From an uncultured Clostridia bacterium (GTDB taxonomy: Bacteria > Bacillota > Clostridia > Christensenellales > Borkfalkiaceae), in the NCBI GenBank assembly GCA_959605945.1, contig CAUHGY010000083.1, forward strand, positions 1-7,701: 7,701 nucleotides of DNA. The letters run 5' to 3'. The stretch's first letter is position 1. Every line of letters starts with the position of its first letter. Shown one piece after another: positions 1-6,218 of this stretch. Both the position numbers and the translations under genes were made by a program. Below the pieces are notes generated by a model. That model was not told the DNA's origin, searched no databases, and worked only from the letters and a program-made list of their open reading frames with translations.

Positions 1-397
1 TTTCCCCGGTAGATTTACCGTCGTAGATATCTTTCAGATCGACGAGGTAAGTTCCTGCCGTCGCATAGTCATAGGTATAGCCTAAAATATAAACGTCGTG
101 GGTCTGCAAACCCGAAGAAAGTTTGATGCCCTCTTCAGCGTCGAGCGGGGTGTTTTTGATGTTGATATACGTTTCGGTGTCGACGTTGTCCATATAATAT
201 TTTGCAACGTCTATAAGCCACTGATCGCCGTATCCCGCTTTGTTGTGCAGCACGGCAACCGTTTTAGGACGGTCGGCATATTCTTCCAGAAGTCCCGATC
301 CGCCGCCGGAGGTTCCGCCGCAACCGACAAGCGCGCTTGTCGATGCCACTGCGGCAAGCAACAGCGCCGCTATAACTCTTTTTACTTTTACAAACAT
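1..397 (-). CDS. Sugar ABC transporter solute-binding lipoprotein (N-terminal part, cut by window edge)
   Basis: The first 132 codons of an exported lipoprotein; the rest lies beyond position 1. The start MFVKVKRVIAALLLAAVAS is a short basic n-region followed by a hydrophobic stretch, then the lipobox LVGC with the lipidated cysteine at residue 26 and a Gly/Ser linker (GGTSGGGSG). The mature part begins KTVAVLHNKAGYGDQWL, which looks like the first strand and helix of a family-1 (sugar-type) extracellular binding protein. The ATG at 397-395 is preceded by AAGGAGA at a normal distance, which fixes the start. It is the last visible gene of the minus-strand operon, 88 bases after the MalG-type permease, so it probably delivers substrate to those two permeases. 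The substrate is unknown. The assignment rests on context and the N-terminal pattern only, because the diagnostic C-terminal lobe is missing. Confidence 0.75.
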   Translation of the reverse strand, partial: MFVKVKRVIAALLLAAVASTSALVGCGGTSGGGSGLLEEYADRPKTVAVLHNKAGYGDQWLIDVAKYYMDNVDTETYINIKNTPLDAEEGIKLSSGLQTHDVYILGYTYDYATAGTYLVDLKDIYDGKSTGE

Positions 398-427
398 ATT
401 TTTCTCCTTATAAATATTTTTATGTTT

Positions 428-480
428 TTCTCCGCCCCGCACGGTTTCAGGCTTTGCTTTCCCCCGGTAGCGGCGGAGAA
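428..480 (-). repeat. Intercistronic inverted repeat (stem-loop) before the binding-protein gene
   Basis: TTCTCCGCC (428-436) pairs perfectly with GGCGGAGAA (472-480), leaving a 35-base loop. It fills most of the gap between the permease stop codon (486) and the Shine-Dalgarno of the binding-protein gene. In the minus-strand transcript the stem is followed by AAAAACAUAAAAAU, not a U-tract, so it does not look like a terminator. Likely roles (inference) are protecting the 5' end of a processed binding-protein message or tuning expression between the cistrons. Confidence 0.5.
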
Positions 481-485
481 TATTT

Positions 486-1364
486 TTATCCTTTTATGCC
501 GCCCGATATCTGCAGGTCCATAAATTTATCGCGAAGGAGCACAAACAGCACTACCACGGGAACTGCCGAAATAAACAGGCTGGCGTAAAGAACGGGAATG
601 GCGCCGGGCACTCTCTGAACTTCCAGCTGATAGCTGTGCAACCCGGAAGCAAGCGTGGGAAACGACGGCAAAAACATCAGCGGAAACATAGGATCGCTCC
701 AATATCCGATAAACATCGTAAGCCACAATGCCAGCATGGTAGAAACGGTCATGGGAAGATATATTCTCCAAAATATGCAAAAGTGACCGGCCCCGTCGAT
801 GCACGCCGCTTCGGCGTACTCGCCGGAAATATTTCTGTAAAAACTGTAAAGAACTATGAAATTAAAACCTATGCCGGACATTTGCGTGATGATCATCAAC
901 GGCGTGTCGTAAATGCCCGTAGCGCCAACGAATTTGAAAAGCGAAGGCAAATTGTTGGTTATCGGCACCATCACGCTTATAATTGCCAGCCAGTAAACCA
1001 ACTTGCCGCCGAAAAACTTATAGCGCGCCGCCGCATAAGCCGTTGCCGTGGAAATCAATATGGTAAGCGCCGCGCTGCCAACCGCAAACCACACGCTGTT
1101 TATTATCATGTCAATAAAACTGTATCCGCCGCTGCTCAAACTGTTGAACGCCTTGACGTAGTTGGAAAAATCCAGCCGCGTGGGAAGTTTCATAAAGCCG
1201 TTGGCGATCATGTCGTCGCTTGAAGTAACCGAAACTAACAGCCCCCAGACGACGGGCAGAACGAGAGAGAGCGCGTACAGGCCGAAAATGACCGAAACAA
1301 CGATTTTTACTGCCTTAAACGCATCCGGTTTCTTTGCGCGAGAACCGATGTTTTTCGCCTTCAT
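486..1364 (-). CDS. Carbohydrate ABC transporter permease, MalG type
   Basis: Inner-membrane subunit of a sugar importer (292 aa, a usual length for the family), pairing with the MalF-type protein encoded just upstream. About six hydrophobic segments can be picked out, for example residues 20-45, 93-112, 122-140, 164-177, 207-222 and 257-277. The cytoplasmic EAA loop, which docks onto the ATPase, is at residues 182-205 (EYAEAACIDGAG followed by IYLP). The protein ends in ISGGIKG, close to the typical C-terminus of MalG-type subunits. The ATG (1364-1362) overlaps the stop of the upstream permease in the string TGATG, so translation is probably coupled. A strong AAGGAGGTGA lies inside the end of the upstream gene. 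The substrate cannot be told from the sequence. Confidence 0.92.
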   Translation of the reverse strand: MKAKNIGSRAKKPDAFKAVKIVVSVIFGLYALSLVLPVVWGLLVSVTSSDDMIANGFMKLPTRLDFSNYVKAFNSLSSGGYSFIDMIINSVWFAVGSAALTILISTATAYAAARYKFFGGKLVYWLAIISVMVPITNNLPSLFKFVGATGIYDTPLMIITQMSGIGFNFIVLYSFYRNISGEYAEAACIDGAGHFCIFWRIYLPMTVSTMLALWLTMFIGYWSDPMFPLMFLPSFPTLASGLHSYQLEVQRVPGAIPVLYASLFISAVPVVVLFVLLRDKFMDLQISGGIKG

Positions 1365-2281
1365 CAGAAAGTCACCTCCTTGTTGAGTTTGGCAAGCAGC
1401 AGTCTGCTGACAAGCACCAGCGGCAGCGCCAGAACCGTAAAGAACAGACCTATCGCCGACGGATAATAGAAGTTGCCTCTCTGCACCTCCATATACATCC
1501 AGAAAGATATGGTATATGTCTTGGTATACTCGTTGCCGTTAGTGAAAAGAAGTATGGGCCCCGAGGCTATGAATATGGAAGATATGTTTAAGATGAGCAT
1601 CACCTGCACGGTCTCCCAGATGAGCGGAAGGGTCAGCGACCAGAGTTCGCGCAGCCACCCGCAGCCGTCTATCTTGCCCGCGTCGACGATAGATTCCGGA
1701 ATCCGCCCGAAAGCGCCCATCAAGATAAGCATGTTGATCCCCAACCCCGCCCAGAAAGTATAAAATATTATGGTGTTGCTGGCAGTGCTGAAATGCATAA
1801 GAAGAGGCGGTATTTCATAACCGAAAAGATCTTTTAGAATAACCGCTATGGGTCCGACCGTCGAAATGATATTTTTAAATATCGTCACCAGCATGACCGG
1901 CGGCAGTATGCTCGGCAGAAAGAAAATAAACATGTAGGTTTTGCCGAGCGGGATTTTCTTCCAAAGAAAATACGCCACGAACACCGTCAGAATCAGTTTG
2001 ACCGCGCTCATAACCCAATACTTAACGGTATTTATAAGAGAATAGACCAAAGTAGAATCGGGCTGCCCGAATTCTTCGAAGATGCGGCGGAAATTGTCGA
2101 AAGTGAAAATCTCTTCGCCGCTGACGGTGCGGTAATTGAACGCCATTATGAATTGGTCAAAGTTTATATAAATCCAGAAAACGGCAAAATGCACTACGGC
2201 GACGCTTATCATGAGATAAGCGAATATTTTGCCGCTTCTTTCGTACGATTTCATGCTTTTGATTTTATTGTTGTTCCTCAT
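1364..2281 (-). CDS. Carbohydrate ABC transporter permease, MalF type (UgpA-like)
   Basis: First permease subunit of the same importer, 305 aa, the normal size for Gram-positive MalF/UgpA-like proteins that lack the large extra loop of E. coli MalF. It has a short basic cytoplasmic N-terminus, a first membrane segment at about residues 20-38, further segments near 88-106, 117-135, 165-190, 223-240 and 275-296, and the EAA-type loop at about 195-221 (PESIVDAGKIDG, then LTLPL). The ATG at 2281 has only a modest GGGG Shine-Dalgarno. A second ATG at codon 10 has no better signal, so the longer form is kept, with some doubt. It follows the glycosidase-like gene by 97 bases and overlaps the next permease by one base. 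No ATPase gene is visible. In many Bacillota such importers share an MsmX-type ATPase encoded elsewhere, which probably applies here (inference). Confidence 0.92.
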   Translation of the reverse strand: MRNNNKIKSMKSYERSGKIFAYLMISVAVVHFAVFWIYINFDQFIMAFNYRTVSGEEIFTFDNFRRIFEEFGQPDSTLVYSLINTVKYWVMSAVKLILTVFVAYFLWKKIPLGKTYMFIFFLPSILPPVMLVTIFKNIISTVGPIAVILKDLFGYEIPPLLMHFSTASNTIIFYTFWAGLGINMLILMGAFGRIPESIVDAGKIDGCGWLRELWSLTLPLIWETVQVMLILNISSIFIASGPILLFTNGNEYTKTYTISFWMYMEVQRGNFYYPSAIGLFFTVLALPLVLVSRLLLAKLNKEVTF

Positions 2282-2312
2282 CGAAAAAACCCCGCTGCAA
2301 ATAAATCAAGCG

Positions 2313-2344
2313 CCGGCAAAAGGCGCAATGCGCCTTTTTGCCGG
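2313..2344 (-). repeat. Intercistronic stem-loop between lipoprotein and permease genes
   Basis: A nearly perfect hairpin: CCGGCAAAAGGCGC (2313-2326), a 3-base loop, and the matching arm at 2330-2344 with a single bulged T. On the transcribed (minus) strand it is followed by CGCTTGATTT, which is not a continuous U-tract. It is therefore more likely an mRNA-stabilising or partial-attenuation element than a full terminator. The position resembles the structured malE-malF gap of enterobacteria, where a hairpin lets the first cistron accumulate more than the permease cistrons; applying that here is inference. Confidence 0.6.
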
Positions 2345-2378
2345 AAGTTAGCTGCGTCTTATTGATATTATTACGCGC

Positions 2379-3770
2379 TTAGTTTGCGCCGTCCGTTTTC
2401 AGTTTGTTCAAAGGTATCACAAACACCCCTTCTCCCGGTTCAAGCGGAACAGTCAGTTTGTTGCCTTCAACTTTCAGAACGGTCTCTATGCCGCCGCGGT
2501 AAACGATCGCCCCCTTGGCGTCTTCAAACTCCAGACTGACGGAATTGTTATAACCAAAGGTCGGTTCGTTATAATTGACTATCGTGTAACCCATGTTCCC
2601 GTTCTTATCCTTATGCTGACCGATAATCGCGTCGTAATCGGCGGAAACGTTTTTGATGCCGCTGAGCGATTTGAGCTCAAAATCGGCTATGAATTCGAAA
2701 CCGGACAACGGATTGGTCGTTTTTCCCTCTATCGATTTCATTCCTTCCCAGTCGAAAGCGCCTATGACATGATCAAACGCGTTGATTTCCTCTATAACTT
2801 CCTGAACGGCATAATATACCGCCGTTTCTTTGCCGTATTCATGCATGCCGTTCATTTCCATGTTCGAAGTGTCGTAAGGGTAAAATTCCAGACGCTTGGC
2901 GCCGAATGCGAAATTCGTGTAAACCTGAAAACGAATATCCGCAGCATCGTCGGGTATTCTGTAATTACCCCAGCCTGCCGACTGAATGCAGCTGCTGAAA
3001 TATACGCCGCCACGCTTTGCCGCGCTTCCGACCACCATCAGGTCATAAAGATAAGTCTCGGAAACATAATTCTCGGGGCCGCGCATCTTCAGAGGATAAT
3101 GATCGACGCCGATATCTTTTTTGCTTCCGCCGACTTCGGTTATTACTTCGTCTATATATCTGTCGATATATTCTTCGAACACCACGATATCGTCGGACGG
3201 GGTTATTCCCATCTGCTGCGGCGTGGCATACGAAGGAAGAAGATTGACGTGCCATATTTTATCGGGATATTTTTCATTGAACCAGTTTGCGTAATATTCG
3301 ACTATCTCATCGTAAAGATCGGCGCCGGGTTCGTCGATAAAATAAAAACCTTTGACGGCGGGATAATCATCGAAATTTATACCCGCGTCGTCAAACTGCT
3401 TGAAAAAGTTGGGAAAGAGGCCGAACGCGTCGGGATAAATATTTTCATCTATCCCCCAAGTAAGCGGCGAACCGCCGAATATAAGCATATCCAGCCCCAG
3501 TTCTTCGCACATTTCCGCCGCCGCGGTTACGCTTCCCATGCCGGGATAAAATATATAAGTATTGAACCCCGCCGCTTTATACTTTGTAAGCGCAAGCTCG
3601 GTATAGGCCAAGCCGTGATCGCCGAACGTCATGATCTGAAAATTATCTTCGTAAACGGGTTTAACAAGATCGGACACAGAATAACTGCTGCCCCCGCAGC
3701 CGCCGAGAACGGCAAACGACATCATTACCGCCATAACCGCACTGAGCAATTTCCCGAATTTTTTCATCAT
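2379..3770 (-). CDS. Surface lipoprotein with glycoside-hydrolase-like TIM-barrel domain
   Basis: A 463-aa lipoprotein heading the transporter operon. Its signal peptide ends in the lipobox LGGC (lipidated cysteine 25). The body looks like an (alpha/beta)8 barrel related to clan GH-A glycosidases. GFYFIDEPG (141-149) is the strand carrying a candidate acid/base glutamate (E147, in DEP rather than the usual NEP). It is followed by HVNLLPSY (174-181), VDHYPL (222-227), a GVYFSSCIQSAGWGNYR stretch (255-271), a helix ending in NFAFGAKRLEFYPYD (286-300, with E295 as a possible second carboxylate), and a C-terminal beta-rich domain (about 350-458). I recognise this strand pattern from unclassified bacterial TIM-barrel lipoproteins but cannot give a family number or substrate. 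GGAG stands 6 bases before the first of two adjacent ATGs; the second at 3767 is also possible. Catalysis is inferred, and a non-catalytic glycan-binding role is the main alternative. Confidence 0.72.
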   Translation of the reverse strand: MMKKFGKLLSAVMAVMMSFAVLGGCGGSSYSVSDLVKPVYEDNFQIMTFGDHGLAYTELALTKYKAAGFNTYIFYPGMGSVTAAAEMCEELGLDMLIFGGSPLTWGIDENIYPDAFGLFPNFFKQFDDAGINFDDYPAVKGFYFIDEPGADLYDEIVEYYANWFNEKYPDKIWHVNLLPSYATPQQMGITPSDDIVVFEEYIDRYIDEVITEVGGSKKDIGVDHYPLKMRGPENYVSETYLYDLMVVGSAAKRGGVYFSSCIQSAGWGNYRIPDDAADIRFQVYTNFAFGAKRLEFYPYDTSNMEMNGMHEYGKETAVYYAVQEVIEEINAFDHVIGAFDWEGMKSIEGKTTNPLSGFEFIADFELKSLSGIKNVSADYDAIIGQHKDKNGNMGYTIVNYNEPTFGYNNSVSLEFEDAKGAIVYRGGIETVLKVEGNKLTVPLEPGEGVFVIPLNKLKTDGAN

Positions 3771-3846
3771 TTATTTCTCCTTATTTATTTGCCGCGCCGC
3801 GCGGACAAAACTTTTAACACGGCATTATACCGCGATTTACAATTTA

Positions 3847-3875
3847 AGTATATTGCTTTATATATCGCTTTTCAA
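3847..3875 (-). promoter_or_regulatory. Sigma-A-type promoter of the lipoprotein-ABC transporter operon
   Basis: Read on the minus strand: TTGAAA (3875-3870), a 17-base spacer, then TATACT (3852-3847). The predicted start is near 3840, giving a leader of about 70 nt before the ATG at 3770. A second, isolated TATAAT (3829-3824) lies further down but has no recognisable -35, so it would need an activator if used. Confidence 0.65.
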
Positions 3876-3882
3876 TAGCGAT
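3864..3882. promoter_or_regulatory. Candidate operator: inverted repeat across the operon -35
   Basis: ATCGCT (3864-3869) and AGCGAT (3877-3882) form a perfect 6-bp inverted repeat with a 7-base centre. The centre contains the -35 hexamer of the minus-strand operon promoter, so a dimeric protein bound here would block RNA polymerase. No regulator for it is encoded in the window apart from the AraC-type protein, which normally prefers direct repeats. Confidence 0.4.
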
Positions 3883-3901
3883 TTTGCCCTGTTTATGCTG
3901 T

Positions 3902-3930
3902 GTATTGACTTTTTGATGTTTGGTATTGAC
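3902..3930. promoter_or_regulatory. Candidate AraC-type operator: two GTATTGAC boxes 21 bp apart
   Basis: GTATTGAC occurs at 3902-3909 and again at 3923-3930, a spacing of exactly 21 bp, or two helical turns. AraC-family dimers bind direct repeats with about this period (araI1/araI2 is the model). Relative to the operon start near 3840 the boxes lie at about -62 to -90, a normal place for an activator. The second box also overlaps the -35 of the divergent regulator promoter, so the same protein could repress its own gene. Confidence 0.5.
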
Positions 3931-3954
3931 AAATTAAAGCAACTGTTATAAAAT
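3926..3954 (+). promoter_or_regulatory. Sigma-A-type promoter of the AraC-family regulator gene
   Basis: TTGACA (3926-3931), a 17-base spacer and TAAAAT (3949-3954) make a near-consensus promoter. The predicted start is near 3961, leaving a leader of about 36 nt with AAAGGA upstream of the ATG at 3997. The -35 overlaps the second GTATTGAC box. Confidence 0.8.
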
Positions 3955-3996
3955 ATTTTAGCAAGACGGAAACGAAAAACCGAAAGGATAAAATCA

Positions 3997-4857
3997 ATGA
4001 AAGATATAGAAATTCTTCAGGACTGGATGACTACGCCCGAAGTTAAAATGGGCACAAAAATAACCGCCGACAATTCGGACGGCGGAGCACACATGCACGA
4101 TTTTTATGAAATTTTCTATATAATCGAAGGAAGCGTAAAACACGTCGTCAACGGAAAATCGCAGCTTTTGTCCGCCGGCGACATGGTGTTTTTAAGACTT
4201 TACGACATACACCGTTTCGACCGCGAACCCGACTCCAAATGCAAACACCGCGATATCGTTATCACGACCGATCAGTACAAAAAATGCTGCGACTATATAA
4301 ATAAAGACCTTTTGAATAACATCAAATTCAGCACAAGCCCGCCTTTAATAAGGCTGTCTTCCAACGAAATGAAATATCTCGAACAAAGATTCAGCGACTT
4401 TATCAATATACCTAACGACGATACGGAAACCAAATCTTCCATAGCAAACATACTTCTTATTGACCTTCTGGGATATCTTGTTTACTCGAAACGCGCGGTA
4501 TCGCCCCATAATTACCCGGCTTGGTTCGAAGAGCTTCTGTCCCGTTTCAGCATGAATTATTATATAAAAAACGGATTGAAATATCTCACTGCCGGATTCA
4601 ATTACAATCAAAGTTATATCTGCCGCACATTTAAAAAATATATGAATATGACGATGTCCAACTATCTGTGCTTCGCCAGGCTGCAGTATGCCACAATCCT
4701 TTTAAAAAGCACGGATAAAACGATCACCGAAATAGCCAATGACGTAGGCTTTTCTTCCGTTTCTTTTTTCAATACCCGCTTTAAAAGACAATATAAGACC
4801 ACGCCGAAAGAATACCGAAAAACCAGTACCCCCCCCCTCAAAATTTTCATTAAGTAA
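3997..4857 (+). CDS. AraC-family transcriptional regulator with N-terminal cupin sensor
   Basis: A 286-aa DNA-binding protein in two parts. Residues about 25-75 (HMHDFYEIFYIIEGS through LSAGDMVFL to IHRF) form the cupin-like sugar-sensing domain of AraC/RhaS-type proteins. Residues about 190-275 carry the two helix-turn-helix units: GLKYLTAGFNYNQSYICRTF (193-212), then ITEIANDVGFSSVSFFNTRF (243-262) followed by YKTTPKEYRK, the classic AraC signature. It is divergent from the glycosidase/ABC operon and separated by 226 bases holding both promoters. That arrangement is typical of a local activator responding to the imported sugar, so this operon is the probable target. The last residues (TSTPPLKIFIK) follow the folded part and include a run of nine C. 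Family assignment is secure; ligand and target are inferred. Confidence 0.93.
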   Translation: MKDIEILQDWMTTPEVKMGTKITADNSDGGAHMHDFYEIFYIIEGSVKHVVNGKSQLLSAGDMVFLRLYDIHRFDREPDSKCKHRDIVITTDQYKKCCDYINKDLLNNIKFSTSPPLIRLSSNEMKYLEQRFSDFINIPNDDTETKSSIANILLIDLLGYLVYSKRAVSPHNYPAWFEELLSRFSMNYYIKNGLKYLTAGFNYNQSYICRTFKKYMNMTMSNYLCFARLQYATILLKSTDKTITEIANDVGFSSVSFFNTRFKRQYKTTPKEYRKTSTPPLKIFIK

Positions 4858-4972
4858 ATACAGAACCCGCGACCTTTATTCTCTGTTTTCAACCGCGCAA
4901 AAGCTGCGGCACCGCGTCAGAAAAAATTTGCCGCTTTTCGATCATGCCGCTCGACGGGCGCATTTAAAAGTA

Positions 4973-4999
4973 AAATCCACCCGCAAAGCGGGTGGATTT
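4973..4999 (+). terminator. Hairpin terminator downstream of araC (possibly bidirectional)
   Basis: AAATCCACCCGC (4973-4984), loop AAA, GCGGGTGGATTT (4988-4999): a perfect 12-bp stem with a 3-base loop. On the plus strand the stem ends in ATTT and is followed by ACATTTTC. On the minus strand it is followed by TACTTTTAAA. It is the best terminator candidate for araC, 115 bases past its stop codon, and may also stop transcription coming from the right. Hairpins of this kind also occur at IS200/IS605 ends, so it could have arrived with the element. Confidence 0.65.
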
Positions 5000-5034
5000 A
5001 CATTTTCGTGCATAACCCTAACTTAACCGGCGTA

Positions 5035-5053
5035 CGCACAAGTGCGCTTTTTT
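5035..5053. repeat. Small palindrome plus T-run: possible IS200-type right-end hairpin
   Basis: CGCAC (5035-5039), AA, GTGCG (5042-5046), then C and six T. It lies about 32 bases downstream of the presumed original stop codon of the decayed tnpA, where IS200-family elements carry the subterminal hairpin that TnpA recognises. On the plus strand it equally resembles a small terminator. No matching left-end hairpin was found, so the assignment is tentative. Confidence 0.35.
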
Positions 5054-5077
5054 GTTGACCTGCCAGTCTTGCATTTG

Positions 5078-5271
5078 TTATTTGCCCCCTCGTAAGCGGG
5101 TCTCTCGGATCATATACTTAATTGATCACTTTGTCTATCTTTTTCTATCCGATTGGCTATATACTCTTTTGTTGCTTTTGTATTTTTGCCAACCGTATCT
5201 ACATAATACCCCCTGCACCAAAATTCGCGATTTCGGTATACCTTCATATTATCCCATTTTTGAAATACCAT
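5078..5271 (-). pseudogene. tnpA: Decayed 3' end of an IS200-type (Y1) transposase gene
   Basis: The minus strand encodes a 53-codon open piece (5271-5110) with the C-terminal signature of IS200/IS605 TnpA: NREFWCRGYYVDTVGKNT, then the helix KATKEYIANRIEKDRQSDQL. In this family a tyrosine in that helix (here Y37 of the fragment, codon at 5163-5161) is the DNA-cleaving nucleophile. After the stop TGA, the next frame continues DPRDPLTRG, matching the usual DPFTG-type tail of these proteins, and a TAA at 5080-5078 probably marks the old end. A frameshift has therefore split the tail. Full-length TnpA is about 140-150 aa, and the HUH-bearing N-terminal two thirds are absent: an in-frame TAG and then the rpsI terminator lie upstream. 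The gene is dead and the element cannot move itself. Confidence 0.8.
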
Positions 5272-5309
5272 TCCTCGCGACTATCGCGTGGTTTTCGCTA
5301 TGCAATAAC

Positions 5310-5336
5310 CAAAGCCCCCGGTTGCCGGGGGCTTTG
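5310..5336 (-). terminator. Rho-independent terminator of the rplM-rpsI operon
   Basis: CAAAGCCCCCGG (5310-5321), loop TTG, CCGGGGGCTTTG (5325-5336): a perfect, GC-rich 12-bp stem 25 bases past the rpsI stop. On the transcribed strand it ends CTTTG and continues GTTATTG, so the U-tract is short but the stem is very stable. Confidence 0.8.
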
Positions 5337-5361
5337 CAGTTGATATTTTGATTTCTTCCGA

Positions 5362-5775
5362 TTATCTCTTCGAGAACTGCGGAGCACGACGAGCTTTTTT
5401 CAAGCCGTACTTCTTTCTTTCTTTCATTCTGGAGTCTCTCGTAAGGAACCCTTCTTTTTTGAGCGCCGCTCTCGTCTGGGGTTCGGCTTCCAGAAGCGCG
5501 CGGGAAATGCCGTGTCTTATAGCGCCCGCCTGACCGGTAAAGCCGCCGCCGCAGACGTTTACCACGACGTCGTATTTAGCCGACGTCTCGGTGAGAACAA
5601 GCGGTTGACGAACTATGAATTTAAGAGTATCGAGTCCGAAATATTCGTCCAAACTCTTTTTGTTGATGGTTATAGTGCCGTCGCCGGCGGGAATAAGGCG
5701 AACTCGGGCGATTGCCTTCTTTCTTCTGCCCGTGCCCCAATACTGAACTTTCTTTTTAGCAGTGGTTTTAGCCAT
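5362..5775 (-). CDS. rpsI: 30S ribosomal protein S9
   Basis: A 137-aa protein of the small ribosomal subunit with the full S9 pattern. It has a basic N-terminus, YWGTGRRKKAIARVRL (12-27), GDGTITINKKSLDEYFG (31-47), VNVCGGGFTGQAGAIRHGISRALL (72-95), and the basic tail KKYGLKKARRAPQFSKR, whose last residues reach the P-site tRNA in known ribosomes. It starts 11 bases after the rplM stop, with AAGAGGTG ahead of the ATG, and is followed by a strong terminator, so it is the last gene of the two-gene operon. The length is a few residues above the usual 130 because of the N-terminal MAKTTAKKK. Confidence 0.98.
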   Translation of the reverse strand: MAKTTAKKKVQYWGTGRRKKAIARVRLIPAGDGTITINKKSLDEYFGLDTLKFIVRQPLVLTETSAKYDVVVNVCGGGFTGQAGAIRHGISRALLEAEPQTRAALKKEGFLTRDSRMKERKKYGLKKARRAPQFSKR

Positions 5776-5786
5776 AATTGCACCTC

Positions 5787-6218
5787 TTAAAATAATTTAA
5801 GCGTTTCGGGCTGCTGCGCCTGATGGTTATGCTCCGCGCCCTTGAAAACTTTGAGCTTGGTGAGCATTTTGCGCCCCAGACTGTTCTTGGGGAGCATCCC
5901 TTTGACCGCTTCATACACAGCCAGGTCGGACTTTTCAGCCATAAGAGTTTTATACTGAACGGATTTAAGACCTCCGATATGACCGGTATGGTACCTGTAA
6001 TATTTCTTTTCGAGCTTCTTGCCGGTCAGAACGACCTTATCGCAATTGATGACTATAACAAAATCACCCGTGTCGACGTTAGGGGTAAAAGCAGGCTTGT
6101 TTTTGCCGCGAAGAACGGCAGCAACCTTGGATGCAAGACGGCCGAGCGCTACGCCTTCGGCATCTACGACATACCACTTTCTGACTACGTCGCCGGCGTG
6201 AGCCATATAGGTTTTCAT
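5787..6218 (-). CDS. rplM: 50S ribosomal protein L13
   Basis: A 143-aa protein of the large ribosomal subunit, an early assembly protein. Recognisable parts are KTYMAHAGDVVRKWYVVDAE, GRLASKVAAVLRGKNKPAFTPNVDTGDFVIVIN, KYYRYHTGHIGGLK and AVKGMLPKNSLGRKML, the normal L13 order. The frame is open further upstream (to 6281), but the start at 6218 is chosen because AAGGAGAAATACT stands directly before that ATG and L13 proteins begin with MKT-type sequences. The upstream extension would be 21 residues of unrelated sequence from the leader. It is co-transcribed with rpsI. In E. coli this operon is repressed by L13 itself; whether that holds here is open, but the leader is structured. Confidence 0.98.
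   Translation of the reverse strand: MKTYMAHAGDVVRKWYVVDAEGVALGRLASKVAAVLRGKNKPAFTPNVDTGDFVIVINCDKVVLTGKKLEKKYYRYHTGHIGGLKSVQYKTLMAEKSDLAVYEAVKGMLPKNSLGRKMLTKLKVFKGAEHNHQAQQPETLKLF

Larger units (their letters stand above)
4858..5077. other. Intergenic stretch after araC: no gene seen, hairpins only
   Basis: No convincing coding frame was found on either strand. It holds a weak hairpin (GCGGCA at 4906-4911 with TGCCGC at 4929-4934, then TTTTC), the strong 12-bp terminator hairpin at 4973-4999, and a small palindrome at 5035-5046 that may be an insertion-sequence end. Part of it is probably flanking DNA of the decayed IS200-type element immediately to the right. Confidence 0.6.

Noticed and set aside
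636..1223. Plus-strand frame of 195 codons inside the MalG-type permease gene
   Set aside because: It is a shadow of the permease frame: rich in Arg/Lys/His, with no domain, and opposite in direction to a clear operon.
2613..3878. Long open frame (421 codons) on the plus strand
   Set aside because: It is antisense to the lipoprotein gene, whose minus frame has a signal peptide, lipobox, ribosome binding site and domain pattern. The plus frame has no recognisable domain and runs through the promoter region.
3902..3930. Start of a CRISPR-like or iteron repeat array
   Set aside because: There are only two 8-bp copies. The spacing and position fit an operator, and there is no cas gene or replication gene nearby.
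5052..5351. Plus-strand open frames over the gap between araC and rpsI
   Set aside because: They are the antisense of the decayed tnpA, with low-complexity Tyr/Leu/Phe composition and no ribosome binding site.
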